Shown here in pieces: positions 21,961-33,803 of a stretch of 64,000 nt of DNA. The translations under genes were made by a program, and so were the position numbers. Where the stretch lies: the NCBI GenBank assembly GCA_003254925.1, contig QANZ01030885.1, forward strand, positions 114,524 through 178,523, given 5' to 3'. Under the pieces are notes generated by a model, which saw only the letters and a program-made list of their open reading frames with translations, ran no database searches and had not been told where the DNA came from. Positions within the stretch are counted from its first letter, which is position 1. Each line of letters opens with the position of its first letter. Origin of the DNA: Chamaecrista fasciculata. Lineage: Eukaryota > Streptophyta > Magnoliopsida > Fabales > Fabaceae.

Positions 21961-22419
21961 AAAACACAAATACTCAATGTGAAGCATCGATCATCTAAGC
22001 CAAATGGTCAGCCAACATCAGTCATGGCCGATAGTCTAGGATTATAGCATGGATTAAGTAACAGAAGTAACTCCTAAATGTTGTTATTTAGTTTTATTTT
22101 ATTCATAAATTATTAAATATAGTCATATTCTTCTTGTTTCAAATTTAAATGTGACGAGTCCAAATCTAAGTGTTGTTTTTAATAGATACTTTTTCTATCC
22201 AGTTGAGATCGTCAACAAACGAAATTGAATTGGATCTTGAAAGTGGGTTGCTCGTTTTATAATCAAATAAGCGGAGTTGGTTATATCTCATATTTCAAGT
22301 TCGAATGCGACGAATTCAAATATATGTGTTTGTCTTAACGAGTTACTTTTCTTCCCAGTTGGGACCATCAAACAAATGAGACCAAATCAAATTCGAAAGT
22401 GAGTTTGAAACAAAAAAAA

Positions 22420-23287
22420 TAGGGGTGACAAAATGGGTAGGTTGGCTTGGTTTTGAGTTGGGTCACAAGTGGGTGGGTCATAAATGGGTCAATGGCCTAT
22501 TTATATTTGTTAAATGGGTCCTGGTGGGTCATGACCCATTAAATCAAGGGTCGACTCAACCCAACCCATGAACCCATCTCAAAATAATTATATTATTTAA
22601 TTTATAAACTAATTAATGAGAATAATTTTTAAATTATTCAAATTTAGGACTAAATTGTATTCTTTTTTCAAATTTTGGACTGATTTACAATTTCCACCTT
22701 TTTCATATTTTGAAAAATTACATTTTCACCCCAATTATTTTTTCAAATTTTCATTTTATTCCTCAAATATCATGATCTAGGGACTTTTTTTATAAATTTT
22801 GAAAATATTTAGGGGCATTATGTAATTTTTGCAAAAAATTGCGAAATTCATCTTCCTTCCATTGAACTCACAGTTTGGTGGGACAAAAATGCATTCATTT
22901 TCCAAATTTAGGACTAATATATTATTTTATCCTTTTTTAAAAAAATTTTCAAAATTACAATTTGGTCCAAATTGGTTTTTATAATTTTCATTTTAGTCCT
23001 CAAATATTATGGTTCAACGTTTAGGGACTTTTGTAAATTTTGAAATTATTTGGGGGGCATTTTGTAATTTTTGCAAAAATTTATGAAATTCATATTCACT
23101 CCATTCATGAAACTACATAGTTTTGATACAAATTTGGGTTGTGTTACCCAACCCAACCCAAATTTTAATGGGTCAAATTTGGACCCAACCCATCTTGACC
23201 GTTATTTAAATGGGTTGGGCTGGGGTTGGTTATTTTGTGGTTGAGTTGGTTGGGTTGGTGGATAATGAGTTGAAATTGTCACCCCTA
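22420..23287. mobile_element. hAT-like MITE, copy 1
   Basis: Termini TAGGGGTGACAA and TTGTCACCCCTA are perfect inverted repeats. Inner arms rich in GGGTTGGGTTGG / CCAACCCAACCC can fold back. Flanks are A-runs (AAAAAAAA and AAAAAAAG), compatible with an 8-bp duplication. Non-coding. Confidence 0.7.
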
Positions 23288-23766
23288 AAAAAAGTAAAAA
23301 AAAAATTGTGAAAAATTGGTCTCAAATCCACTTTTGGGCCCGATATGTCTCTATTTGTTGACGGTCCTAATTGGACAAAAAAAAATTACTCATTAGGAGT
23401 ATCTTGTAGTTTTGAACTCATCGCATTTGGACTTGAAATTGGATATATATTTAACCAACTTCGCATGTTTGATCGTGAAATGAGTAGTTCACTTTTGTGA
23501 TTGATTTGATCTCATTTTCTAATTGTCCTCGCTGAATTGATAAAGTACTCGTCAAAAGCAATAAGTAACTCCAGACTCATCATATTCGAACTTAAAATGA
23601 GAGAAATATGACTATATTAAGTACTTTGAGATCAAAAGGAAACTGAATGACAATATTTAGGACTAATATAAAATTTTTGAAATATTTAGGACCAAAACGA
23701 ATATAAGAGCGTACAATTAGGACCAATTTAAACATTCCACCTAAATTCTTCATTTCACAAAAAAAA

Positions 23767-24303
23767 AAATGATCTATGATTGTATTGTAAAGACTAGAGA
23801 CTAATAATTTGAGCAATCATAAGTTTTTTAATTTACACACTCTCTATATAAGTACGTTAATATATGGATTTTATTATGCATTTCGTAAACTGTTGAGGAA
23901 GAAAAATAAACACCACCATTGAATTTTTAAACATGAATTTGGATGTCCATGCTAGTTAATTAAATAAAGAGAAAATCTATTATTTAGTCCTAAACTTATA
24001 CTAAATCCAATAATTAATCTTTAAAATTATTATAATTTTCGGCTATTTAATTCCTAAGTAAAATTCAGGGATCAAAAGATAAAAAGTCAGCATAATTGAG
24101 AGACTAAAAGTATTAATTTAGTATAAATTTAGAGATCAAAATGTATAAAGTCAGTTCAAATTTATGGACCAAAATATCACTAAGGACCTAATAATTGACA
24201 ATTCAAATACTTCAGAGACCAAATAGTATATTTTGGTTATTTATGAATTGATTAGATAACTAAGATTAAATTTAGAGACTAAATAATAAGTTACCAAGAA
24301 ATG
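23767..24303. other. AT-rich intergenic DNA
   Basis: It contains several short phrases resembling MITE debris (AGGGATCAAAAG, GAGACCAAATAG). No feature with clear ends. Confidence 0.5.
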
Positions 24304-24478
24304 TTTGGTGTAGTGGTTGGCGAGTTACATCTTAGGTAAGAGAACCCATGTTCGATCCCTAGAGTCGACATTGTTGGGAGGGCTCAACTGTTTCGTCTCT
24401 GTAGCTCGAATATGAGTATTCTTCGCTTAAACCATTACACGGATAAACGAAGGAAACCCATGATATTAAAAAAAGAAA
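24304..24478 (+). mobile_element. tRNA-derived SINE
   Basis: TTTGGTGTAGTGGTTGGCGAG resembles a pol III A box and CATGTTCGATCCCTAG a B box, spaced about 35 bp apart as in tRNA-derived plant SINEs. The body continues to an A-rich tail ending AAAAAAAGAAA at 24478. Length is about 175 bp. It has no anticodon arm structure typical of a working tRNA, so I do not call it a tRNA. Left boundary approximate. Confidence 0.65.
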
Positions 24479-24687
24479 GGCTAAAGTGTACTTTTGGTCC
24501 CATAACTTTGGCAAAGGTCCCAATTTAGTCCCAAAACTTTTTTTGTTGCAATTTTGGTCCCATAAATTTGACAAAGGTTTCAATTTGGTCCCATAACTTT
24601 TTTTGTTACAATTTTGGTCCCATAACTTTGGAAAACTTCTCACTATTAGTTCCAAACTGATTTTGGTCCCAAAAGTGCACTTTAATC
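24479..24687. mobile_element. small fold-back element of the GGTCCCATAAC type
   Basis: It starts GGCTAAAGTGTACTTTTGG and its right end read in reverse complement is GATTAAAGTGCACTTTTGG. The interior has three tandem TTTTGGTCCCATAACTTT-type units. It relates to the larger element at 28191-29018. It abuts the SINE tail. The target duplication is not clear because both flanks are A-rich. Confidence 0.6.
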
Positions 24688-25184
24688 AAAAAAATAATAG
24701 TAAGTTTTTTCTTCAGGCCAAAAAAAAAAATAGTAAGTTTTTTTTTAAATAAATAAAGAATGAGTCCTTCTAAGGGCATATGTTAATGTTTCTTTTGATT
24801 GGTCAAGTGAGTTTTTAAACATAAAAAATTATCTTTTAAAATGAATTTTCGTAGATTTTAAGATATAAGATGCTTTACTAACCAATCAGAAGAAATCTTA
24901 AAATGTGTCCTAACGACACATGTTAGATAAATGTGTCCTAATGCTCTACTATTGAGTATTGACTACACTCACAACCACGACGAGATTGTTGACTTTAAGA
25001 AAGGGAGGAATATGCATAAATTAAATTCTTTGAGGGCCTACAAAAATTTTTTGGAAAGTGTAGGCCCTAGGTGGCTAGGTGTGTTCTCTTTCTAATGTGG
25101 TCCAACTTGCTTAACCAGTAACCACCTCGCGCGCATGCTTTCTTTCAGGTCTCGCTTCTCAGCTTTACGTTTTTTTTTTATCTT
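24688..25184. other. intergenic DNA
   Basis: No gene or repeat boundary seen. It is interrupted at 25185 by a single N. Confidence 0.5.
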
Positions 25185-25185
25185 N
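25185..25185. other. single-N assembly join
   Basis: One N lies between unrelated sequences: intergenic DNA on the left, and the middle of a copia family B LTR on the right with no LTR start. This suggests a join rather than an ambiguous base. Confidence 0.6.
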
Positions 25186-25784
25186 AATCAAAAGATATAT
25201 TGAGATATCTTGGGATATCCAATATCTTAGAGATTTGCTAATTGGATTAGGATTCCCTAAAACTAGGAATGATAACACTATAAATAGGGCTCTAGGCGCC
25301 TAACTCAAATACAAGTCACAACACACATCAATTCTTGGTTAGACCAAGAATTTCGCCTAGAGCACCTATTGAGAGTGAAAATTCGCCTAGTCCTAATATT
25401 GTGAGAGTGAGTCGAAATTCTTGAAAGAGAATTGGACCTGCACCTGATAATATTAGTACTCCACAATCAATCATGATAATCAAGAACAGTTCTTGATTAT
25501 TCAAGAATCATAGATAAAGTTCCCGCATTCACTTGGGAAGAAGTGAAGGAGGCTAGCACCTGGGCATCTGCCAAACTGCTCGTGTGGATCACCGGTAGAG
25601 GAAGGACACTCGAAGTGGACTTCTCAAATTCGCGAACACGATAAGTCACCGATTGAAATTAGGTAAACATCTTTACTTTCTGGTATAAACATAGTTAGTG
25701 GATCCTGGAAGGAATCACAGAGTAAGCATATTTTATTAAGTTTTTTTTATTTTTCCGCTGCGCTCCCTCTGTGATTTCCCAACA
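25186..25784 (+). repeat. copia family B LTR, 3' part
   Basis: Colinear with 42074-42680. Contains a TATA box (CTATAAATA, 25278-25286), the palindrome TAGGCGCCTA (25293-25302) and the 25-bp palindrome at 25476-25500, and ends GTGATTTCCCAACA at 25784. The U3 part is missing at the N join. Confidence 0.85.
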
Positions 25785-26912
25785 CTGTTCAGGTCTTCCT
25801 TCGTTATGAATTCCTCAGCCACTGAGCTCCCAAATCTCGAGATGTTCACCTACAGATTTGGGAGCTCTGTGGGTGAGTTCCTTATGGGCGTGGCCAGGTC
25901 TAATTCATGCAATGAATGAGTACACCGCGATTTTGTCATCCACCTCCTTGATGCTCAACAATGTCTTGTTGAATTTTGCCAAGTAATCCCTCAGCAACTC
26001 CCCCTTGTTCTGCCTGATGTTGGTCAAGACCGCCACCGGCTGCTTGTTTACTTTGCTGGTGGCGAACCGTTTTTTAAACATGTCTTCCAATTCCCTGAAG
26101 CAGTGTACTGAGCTTGCAGGGAGTTTGGAGAACCAATCCAGAGCTGGTCCCTCCAGAGTTATAGGGAAAAGCTTGCACCTCTGAGGATCTCCCAGATTGG
26201 AGATGTTCATGGCAGCCTTAAAGCTGAGCAAGTGGTCTTCCGGGTCCTTCTTGCCTGTGTAAGGTGTTAACTTCATGGGCATCTTGAAGTTCTTGTCGAG
26301 TTCCACAGCCTGCACATGAGGAGCAAAGATTCCCTCCGCCGGTTGGGGCGTTCTCGCTTGTCCCAACAGGTTGGTCGGTGGCGCCCATTCTTGGGCGCTC
26401 ACGGGCTGATAGGTTCCACTGGATCCTCCGTAGACGCCGTAGCTAGGGTAATACTGAGGATAGTACCCCTGAGGATAATAGTAACCTTGAGGCGGGTAAG
26501 CGTCGGCGCCGGACCAGGCCTGCTGCTGGGTAGGTTGAGCAGGCTGACTAGGGGCCACCACTTGAGCAGGTGGAGGGTAGTTCAGGGGTGCTTGCTGTTC
26601 TTGGCTCTCAGGTTCCGTGTTACCATCTTCAGCAACTCGCTTTCCTTTGCCCATAACCATGTCCCGGATGTCTTTGCGCAATGCTTCCATCTTTATCCGC
26701 ATGTCGGCCTTGAGTGCAGCAACCCTATCCTCTTCTGTTATGGTGATCTGTCCCCCAGGCGCTGGGTTTGGCAGCGCAGGGGCTTCTTGGATGGTAGGGA
26801 ATCCAGGCGGAGGAGCGAGCGTCGAATCCTGAGCGGATTGAGCCACTGAGCCTCCCGGAGTTTGCTGATCAGCTGGAGTTGATGTCATTTTTCTCTCTGG
26901 TTCGATGAACAC
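25785..26912 (-). pseudogene. Tat gag fragment
   Basis: Starts MFIEPERKMTSTPADQQ. An acidic/Pro-rich N-terminus is followed by a Tyr/Pro-rich run (PPQGYYYPQGYYPQYYP), then the gag core (FKMPMKLTPYTGKKDPEDH, LEGPALDWFSKLP, FKKRFATSK, LLRDYLAKFNKTLLSIK). TGA follows YSFIA (25905-25907) where the plus-strand copy reads YSFLAGIRPG. Downstream IRPGHAHKELTH is still recognisable. It ends in an inverted GAGCTCCCAAATCT / AGATTTGGGAGCTC arrangement at about 25826-25867. Confidence 0.85.
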
Positions 26913-27043
26913 ACAGGTTAAAAAGACATATATAAGGGAAAATTTACGCGATTCAACCTACGAGTTCTTCTTGTGCAGAAAAGAAAACTATAACCAGAAA
27001 CCATCAATTCAATATAAATTTAAATAGGACTTTGTATGAAAAA

Positions 27044-27061
27044 TCCCCACAGACGGTGCCA
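27044..27061 (-). other. gypsy primer binding site
   Basis: Minus TGGCACCGTCTGTGGGGA, separated by one base from the LTR end. Confidence 0.7.
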
Positions 27062-27062
27062 G

Positions 27063-27653
27063 TGATGAACCTGGTTTTGGCCGGGGGGCATTACTTGGTT
27101 CGATGAGGCAACTCTGGGTCGGAAGTCGCCTGCAAGTCAATGAATGCAGAGGGGTGGCCCTGCGATTCACCTCCGATGCTTAAGTTAGTAAGGGTATGAG
27201 CACAATAATCTCAATAGACTGGTTAGAGTGCGTACCTTTGTCCAGTGTGAAGGGCTTCCCTTTTATACTGGTTAAGGATGATCTGATGAGATCTTACCAT
27301 GAATGCTTGAATGGTTGATTGTGATCTCAGCTGATTTGGCTGATCTGATCGTGATCTCCAGCTGATTTGATTGTGATGCTTGGCTCCCACGTACTTTCGT
27401 TTCTTGCAAAGATGCCTTAGTGGGCAAGGCGCTATTAATGAGAGAATCAATCAGGGGGATCCTGATTGATCTTTGACTGATTCTTGATTGATCAGGCAAT
27501 GTTTCCTTATTCGCTTCCATGTGGATGCCCTCTTGTTGGCGTCCTCAACTGATGAAGGAGCATGAGGCGTTCACGCCTGGGTGACTCCTCTGTTGGGCTT
27601 ACACGCTACTGGTTTGAGTCCTTTGGGCCTCCGGATTATTGGGCCTATTATCA
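27063..27653 (-). repeat. 5' LTR of second minus-strand Tat element
   Basis: On the minus strand it starts TGATAATAGGCCCAATAATC and ends CCAGGTTCATCA, 591 bp, like the LTR at 33142-33802. TATA box AGTATAAAAGGG on the minus strand at about 27270-27258. The U3 has repeated TGATCTCAGCTGATTT-type motifs. Confidence 0.85.
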
Positions 27654-28190
27654 CTTTGTAACACTAAGTTTGGAGCGAAGGTGAAGAAATTGTGAGTTAG
27701 GTAGAGGTTTAGTGAGAATGTCACTTGTTTAGTCCTTGAGTGATACTAACAAGCCTATGCACGTTAAACCCTTTTCATGAACATAGTAAAGGTCAAGCTC
27801 TATGTGCTTGGTCCTAGAATATAATGATAGCACAAGATTGTTAGTGAGCTTGACAGTACGTGCTTTGATTGTCATAGAAGATGACGAGAGCTTCCTTTGT
27901 AGATAGGGTAATGTAGCTTAGAAAGAAGAGAAAGCAGCCAAGAGAGTTTTGCAATGGCAAAAGCTAAAGCTTGATAATAGAGGATTGAGCGACATTATAT
28001 TAATTTTTTATGATCAAGCAATCAAAATAAAACACAAATACTCAATGTGAAGCATCGATCATCTAAGCCAAATGGTCAGCCAACATCAGTCATGGCCGAT
28101 AGTCTAGGATTATAGCATGGATTAAGTAACAGAATTAACTCCTAAATGTTGTTATTTAGTTTTATTTTAGTCATAAATTATTAAATATAA

Positions 28191-29018
28191 GGCTTAAGTG
28201 CAATTTTGGTCCCATAACTATGACAAAGGTTTCATTTTGGTCCCATAACTTTTTTTGTTGCAATTTTGGTCCCATAACTATGACAAAGGTTTCATTTTAG
28301 TCCCATAACTTTTTTTGTTGCAATTTTGGTCTCATAACTTCTCAAAAGGTTCCATCGTTAGTCCCTTGGTGAATTTCATCCATATTTAGCCGTTAAGTAT
28401 GACGTGGCATAGTAACTAGGATCATGATGTGGCAAAATAAGATGAAGTGGACTGAAATAGGAACTATATGCAACATATTAAAACTTATCTATACCCAACC
28501 ACCATATATACAAAGAGTGGTACTGACAGGGACCAATCTGGTGGGGAAGAAGAGACTTCAAGCATAAGGCACCGACGAAGTTGATGGGATCCTCAGCCAG
28601 AGTCGAACGACCAAAGCGGCAGCGATGACAAATCGGGAAGCGGAACGAGAAAGAGGAAGTCTCGTTGGGCTGACGAGGAAGAGGAAGTACCACTCTTTGT
28701 ATATATTGTGGTTGGGTATAGATAAGTTTTAATATGTTGCATATAGATCCTATTTCAGTCTATTTCATCTTATTTTGTCACATCATGATCTTAGTCACTA
28801 TGCCAGTCATACTTAACGGGTAAATATGGATGAAATTTACCAAGGGACTAACGATGGAACCTTTGTCATAGTTATGAGACCAAAATTGCAACACAAAAAG
28901 TTATGGGACCAAAATGAAACCTTTGTCATAGTTATGGGATCAAAATTGCAACAAAAAAAGTTATGGGACCAAAATGAAACCTTTGTCATAGTTATGGGAC
29001 CAAAATTGCACTTAAGCC
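28191..29018. mobile_element. Mutator-like MITE with 9-bp target duplication
   Basis: The ends GGCTTAAGTGCAATTTTGG and CCAAAATTGCACTTAAGCC are perfect inverted repeats, and the arms hold tandem TTTTGGTCCCATAACT units. The flanking duplication TAAATATAA (28182-28190 and 29019-29027) is exact. The empty site in copy 1 of the surrounding repeat confirms the ends. Open frames through it translate the tandem units and are not genes. Confidence 0.9.
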
Positions 29019-29323
29019 TAAATATAATCATATTCTTCTTGTTTCAAATTTAAATGTGACGAGTCCAAATCTAAGTGTTGTTTTTAATAGATACTTTTTT
29101 TATCCAGTTGAGATCGTCAACAAACGAAATCGAATTGGATCTTGAAAGTGGGTTGCTCGTTTTATAATCAAATAAACGGAGTTGGTTATATCTCTTATTT
29201 CAAGTTCGAATGCGACAAATTCAAATGTATGTGTTTGTCTTAACGAGTTACTTTTCTTCCCAGTTGGGACCATCAAACAAATGAGACCAAATCAAATTCG
29301 AAAGTGAGTTTGAGACATAAAAA

Positions 29324-30192
29324 TAGGGGTGACAAAATGGGTAGGTTGGGTTGGTTTTGAGTTGGGTCACAAGTGGGTGGATCATAAATGGGTCAATGAC
29401 CCATTTATATTTGTTAAATGGGTCATGGTGGGTCATGACCCATAAAATCAAGGGTCGACTCAACCCAACCCATAACTCATCTCAAAATAATTATATTAAT
29501 TAATTTATAAACTAATTAATGAGAATAATTTTTAAATTATTCAAATTTAGGACTAAATTGTATTCTTTTTTCAGATTTTGGACTGATTTATAATTTCCAC
29601 CTTTTTCATATTTTAAAAAATTACATTTTGACCCCAATTATTTTTTAAAATTTTCATTTTATTCCTCAAATATCATGATCTCGGGACTTTTTTTTATAAA
29701 TTTTGAAAATATTTAGGGGCATTATGTAATTTTTGCAAAAATTTGCGAAATTCATCTTCCTTCCATTGAACTCACAGTTTGGTGGGACTAAAATGCATTC
29801 ATTTTCCAAATTTAGGACTAATATATTACATTTTATAATTTTCCAATATTTTTCAAAATTACAATTTGGTCCAAATTGGTTTTTATAATTTTCATTTTAG
29901 TCCTCAAATATTATGGTTCAACGTTCAGGGACTTTTGGAAATTTTGAAATTATTTAGGGGGCATTTTGTAATTTTTGCAAAAATTTATGAAATTCATATT
30001 CACTCCTTTCATGAAACTACATAGTTTTGATGCAAATTTGGGTTGTGTTATCCAACTCAACCCAAATTTTAATGGGTCAAATTTGGACCCAACCCATCTT
30101 GACCGTTATTTAAATGGGTTGGGCTGGGGTTGGTTAATTTTGTGGTTGAGTTGGTTGGGTTGATGGGTAATGGGTTGAGATTGCCACCCCTA
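29324..30192. mobile_element. hAT-like MITE, copy 2
   Basis: Same element as 22420-23287: TAGGGGTGACAA at the left end and CCACCCCTA at the right, with one change in the right terminus. Confidence 0.7.
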
Positions 30193-30667
30193 AAAAATGT
30201 AAAAAAAAATTATGAAAAATTGGTCTCAAATCCACTTTTGGGCCCGATATGTCTCTATTTGTTGAAGGTCCTAATTGGACAAAAAAAATTACTCATTAGG
30301 AGTATCTAGTAGTTTTGAACTCATCGCATTTGGACTTGAAATTAGATATATATTTAACCAACTTCGCATGTTTGATCGTGAAATGAGTAGTTCACTTTTG
30401 TGATTGATTTGATCTCACTTTCTAATTGTCCTCACTGAATTGAGAAAGTACTCGTCAAAAGCAATAAGTAACTCCAGACTCATCATATTCGAACATAAAA
30501 TGAGAGAAATATGACTATATTAAGTAATATGAGATCAAAAGGAAACTGAATGACAATATTTAGGACTAATATAAAATTTTATAATATTTAGGACCAAAAC
30601 GAATATAAGAGCGTACAATTAGGACCAATTTAAACATTCCACCTAAATTCTTCATTTCACAAAAAAA

Positions 30668-31330
30668 CATTTCTTAAAAATAAAGAGAAAATAAATAAGA
30701 AAATAATTTAAAATAAATATACCTTAATTAATTATTAGAGAGAAATAGCGAGATTATTCTAAGTGAGAAGAAATATCTTAATCAATTATTACCCTACCAT
30801 TTGTTATCCCTAACAATCTCTCTACCTTAAATGTACCTTAATCAATTATTTTCTTATTCTAAGTGAGAAGAAATAATAGAGAGAAATAGCGAGATTGTTA
30901 GGGATAACAAATGGTAGGGTATTAATTATTTTATCATTATTTGTATTTATATTTGTTCCTTATCTCTAATATTTATACTATATCTATATTCGATAATTTA
31001 ATATCTATATTCATATTCTATCTGATATTTAGTATTTGATGAGTACCCGAAATATTTAAAATACTAAAAAAATAGTAAATATAAGATATAATATCTTAAT
31101 TCAACAAATATGCATTAATTAAAATAAAATAATATATATATAATGAAATATTTATATTATAAAATATTTGATATGACATCCTCTAAATGTTTAACTGTAT
31201 TAACCGTCTAATTAAATCTATTTTCAAAAATAATACAATTCATTATTTATGTTTATCTCTCTCATAGTCCCATTGTGAAACAACAAAGAAAAGAAAGAAA
31301 ACAAATTACCCATAACAGTATAATACTCAA
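30668..31330. other. AT-rich DNA with a local palindrome
   Basis: Arms of about 30 bp (30791-30820 and 30891-30920; arm sequence includes CTACCATTTGTTATCCCTAA) are separated by 70 bp. An AGAGAGAAATAGCGAGATT block is repeated at 30743 and 30881. No coding sequence. Confidence 0.6.
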
Positions 31331-32055
31331 GGTTTTTAAAACCGGATCGGCTATTGAGTTGGCCGAAGTAGCGATTCAAGGTTCAATGGTTTAACCAGGG
31401 TTCAACCGGGTTTGGACCGTTTATAAATAAATTAATTAGTAAATAATATAATAATAATAATTGACCAAAAAAATAATAAATTACTAATCATAATTATAAA
31501 AAAATCTAAGTATAATAAAATTCAAATTTAACATGCCATAATTAAATTCATAAAGAGTCATTATAACATAATGATAGTCAAATAAACACAATAAGAAAAT
31601 AAATCAATAAGGAAATAAATCACAATCAAGCTAAAAATTTAAAAGGAATTAAACCATCATCAAAGAAATAAATCACAATCAGGTAAAAAAATAAAAAGAA
31701 AATAAACTATCATCATATATATGAGAATAAATCAGTGGTTCAGATTCATCTTTACTACATTGTCCTTCCCCTTTTCTCATTTTCTTCAAGCTACGCATCC
31801 GATGGTCTGCCTCCTCCGATGCCGATGTAGTCCTTCTTGATTTTTCCAAGCTCTCCATTTCCTCCTTTGTTTTTCCTTTTCCTGATTTTTTGAGCAAAAT
31901 GGGAGAAAAATTCAAGGGTTTGGCTGAATCCCCCAAACCGCCGGTTCAGTCTGGTTTGGGCGGTTCTTCTCTAGTCCCTTGTTTAGGCGATTTTTGCCAT
32001 GACTCGAACCGGCCTGGTATCCGATTCCCGTTTGAACCGGTTGGTCCGGTTTTGA
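31331..32055. mobile_element. CCGG-rich fold-back element
   Basis: Left end GGTTTTTAAAACCGGATCGG and right end TTGGTCCGGTTTTGATAAGC are inverted, and GGTTCAACCGGGTT / AACCGGCCTGG motifs recur in both arms. The centre (31679-31936, minus) has an 85-codon open frame rich in Lys/Glu/Ser that may be captured sequence, but I do not recognise it. Confidence 0.55.
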
Positions 32056-32484
32056 TAAGCATGATAACACCACACAAAAGTTAGTCCAATAGTGATAAAG
32101 ATGGATAGAAGAAACAAGAGGAGATTAGCAATTTAGTCATTGAAAAATCAAAATGATATACTACTTAGTTCATAAAAAGAATTAACTAGTATACCGTTTT
32201 GATCCTTTAAAAAAAACTATATATTTCAATTTTTTAAGAATTGAGTTGTCAGCTCTGATCTTTGAAAGACTAAATTATTAATTTATACTAAAAACAATGA
32301 AACTTTTTGAAGCAATTCTCTTATTCAATAGATAAAGAATATTTTTTTACTAGGAAATTTAAAGAAATATTCTGTCTAAATTAACGTCCCTAAAAAAAGT
32401 ATGTGTGTGAGTGAGAGGGGGAGGATGGAAAAGCGTGACAAATTCATTCCATGGAGCCCACGGCTGATTAAATTGAATTGATAC
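32056..32484. other. intergenic DNA
   Basis: No feature that I can support. Confidence 0.5.
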
Positions 32485-33141
32485 GTAAAACCAATGCTTT
32501 CCCTTTACAACCCCAACATCATACCTAAAGGTACACTTTACAAAGTACATCTAATATCATCTGCACCAAATTCATTTAACATTATAATTGATGATTGAAG
32601 TACTTGCATCTAATATCTATACAATCTTGCCTGCTATATTACACTTTGGGTCAATCTACCTAATTAATGCAGGAGGAAATTTATTTATTTTTGGGTTTGA
32701 ATTGTAAGTTTTTCATCATTGACATTCCGTCAGTTTCAGATCTATTCTTTAAAATTGATGGTGACCCTTTATGATATTGATGAATTATAAATCTTTATTA
32801 TTTTGATTGAATGTGAAGTTTTAATATTTGTGGGTGGTTACAATTCTTGGGCTCTCATTCTCTTTGATGGGAAGAGAGGCTAATCCTTGAGAGTTCTATG
32901 TGAGTGAGTTCATGACTTAAGATTACTTTTTCTTGTTTCCATCACGATTAGCAATTCGTCAGTCACAAAATAATCTGCTTGCTGGTTTTATCAAATAGAG
33001 GTTGATATAATTATTTATTCGTTTAGTTTCCGCGTTAGTTTTATTTGTGAGACATGATTATTTTACTTGTGGTCTTACATGTGGTACGAGAGTTATATTT
33101 TTACCTCTGTCTAGCTTTATTTGATAATATGAATATCATAC
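32485..33141. repeat. left flank of Tat insertion, repeated at 49491-50147
   Basis: Host-like sequence ending in the 5-bp CATAC (33137-33141) that precedes the LTR. It reappears, colinear without indels by eye, at an offset of 17,006 bp. Confidence 0.85.
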
Positions 33142-33802
33142 TGATAATAGGCCCAATGACTTGGAAGCCTAGAAGACAAAGGCCATAGGCGTTCAAGGCC
33201 CATCAAAGGAATCCCTTGGGCGAGAACGCCAAAAGAGCTCTACACGAGTGAGGAACCAAGCGCCTCATGACAATCGAGAACGCCAATAGCTAGGCGTCCA
33301 CAGAAAGAGCCCTAACGTGGTTAAGGCACCAAATGCCCCACGTCGGTCAAGAACGCCAACAACCTAGCGTTCACGAGAAGGCGAAAGAGGAGGCGTTGCT
33401 ACAACAATCAAGAGCCACGAAGAGACTAACCTCCATACGATTCCTTCATCAAATAATAACTTATTTCCGTAATCTTAGCTGCCAGATCTGCTAAGATAAC
33501 GATCAGTTAGGATTTCCACCAAGATCACAACTGATTTAGCCAAATCAGTTAAGATCACAGTCGACCATATCTATGTCAAAGAGATCTCATCTCACCAGTA
33601 TAAAAGGGCAGCTCCTGTACTGGAAAAAGGTACGCACTATTGCCATTTGCACTTATTATCTCTCTCAAACACTTTACTGACTTAAGCATCGGAGGTGAAT
33701 CGCAGGGCCATTCCTGTGCATTCATTAACTTGCAGGCAGCTTTTAACCCAGAGTTGCTTCATCGAACCAGGTAATGCCCTCCGGCCAAAACCAGGTTCAT
33801 CA
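33142..33802 (+). repeat. 5' LTR of Tat element
   Basis: 661 bp, starting TGATAATAGGCCCAATGAC and ending CCAGGTTCATCA. TATA box TATAAAAGGG at 33599-33608. U3 holds AACTGATTTAGCC AAATCAGTT, an inverted repeat with 9-bp arms, and several related TCAGTTAAGATC motifs. The copy at 50148-50808 is the same by eye. Confidence 0.9.
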
Positions 33803-33803
33803 C

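Larger units (their letters stand above)
21629..23766. repeat. 2.1-kb dispersed repeat, copy 1
   Basis: Colinear with 27701-30667 from GTAGAGGTTTAGTGAGAATG to CTAAATTCTTCATTTCAC, with scattered substitutions and small indels. The outside flanks differ. It contains a copia RNase H fragment (minus strand, about 21630-21960) and a complete hAT-like MITE (22420-23287). The 9-bp site filled by a MITE in copy 2 is empty here (22114-22122). Confidence 0.85.
25785..27653 (-). mobile_element. 5' end of a second minus-strand Tat element
   Basis: 5' LTR (27653-27063), PBS and gag are present; protease and everything downstream are lost at the copia LTR boundary (25784/25785). LTR and gag closely match the plus-strand element at 33142, so the two belong to one family. 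Confidence 0.85.
27701..30667. repeat. 2.1-kb dispersed repeat, copy 2, with a MITE inserted
   Basis: Colinear with 21629-23766. The extra length is explained by the 828-bp MITE at 28191-29018 plus its 9-bp duplication. It carries the same copia RNase H remnant (minus, about 27701-28035) and the same hAT-like MITE, so both were present before duplication. Confidence 0.85.

Noticed and set aside
24304-24400. Possible tRNA gene from A and B boxes
   Set aside because: No cloverleaf with acceptor stem, and an A-rich tail follows; better explained as a SINE.
28826-29053. 75-codon frame with repeated VIVMGPKLQ-like units
   Set aside because: It translates the tandem arm units of the MITE at 28191-29018; the opposite strand is equally open.
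31679-31936. 85-codon Lys/Glu-rich frame as a small gene
   Set aside because: It lies inside a fold-back element, its C-terminus is low-complexity, and no conserved motif is seen; kept only as possible captured sequence.
32550-33100. Possible old copia LTR end with a TGGTACGAGAG primer site at about 33082
   Set aside because: Only a partial match to the usual TGGTATCAGAGC and no LTR partner or coding sequence nearby.
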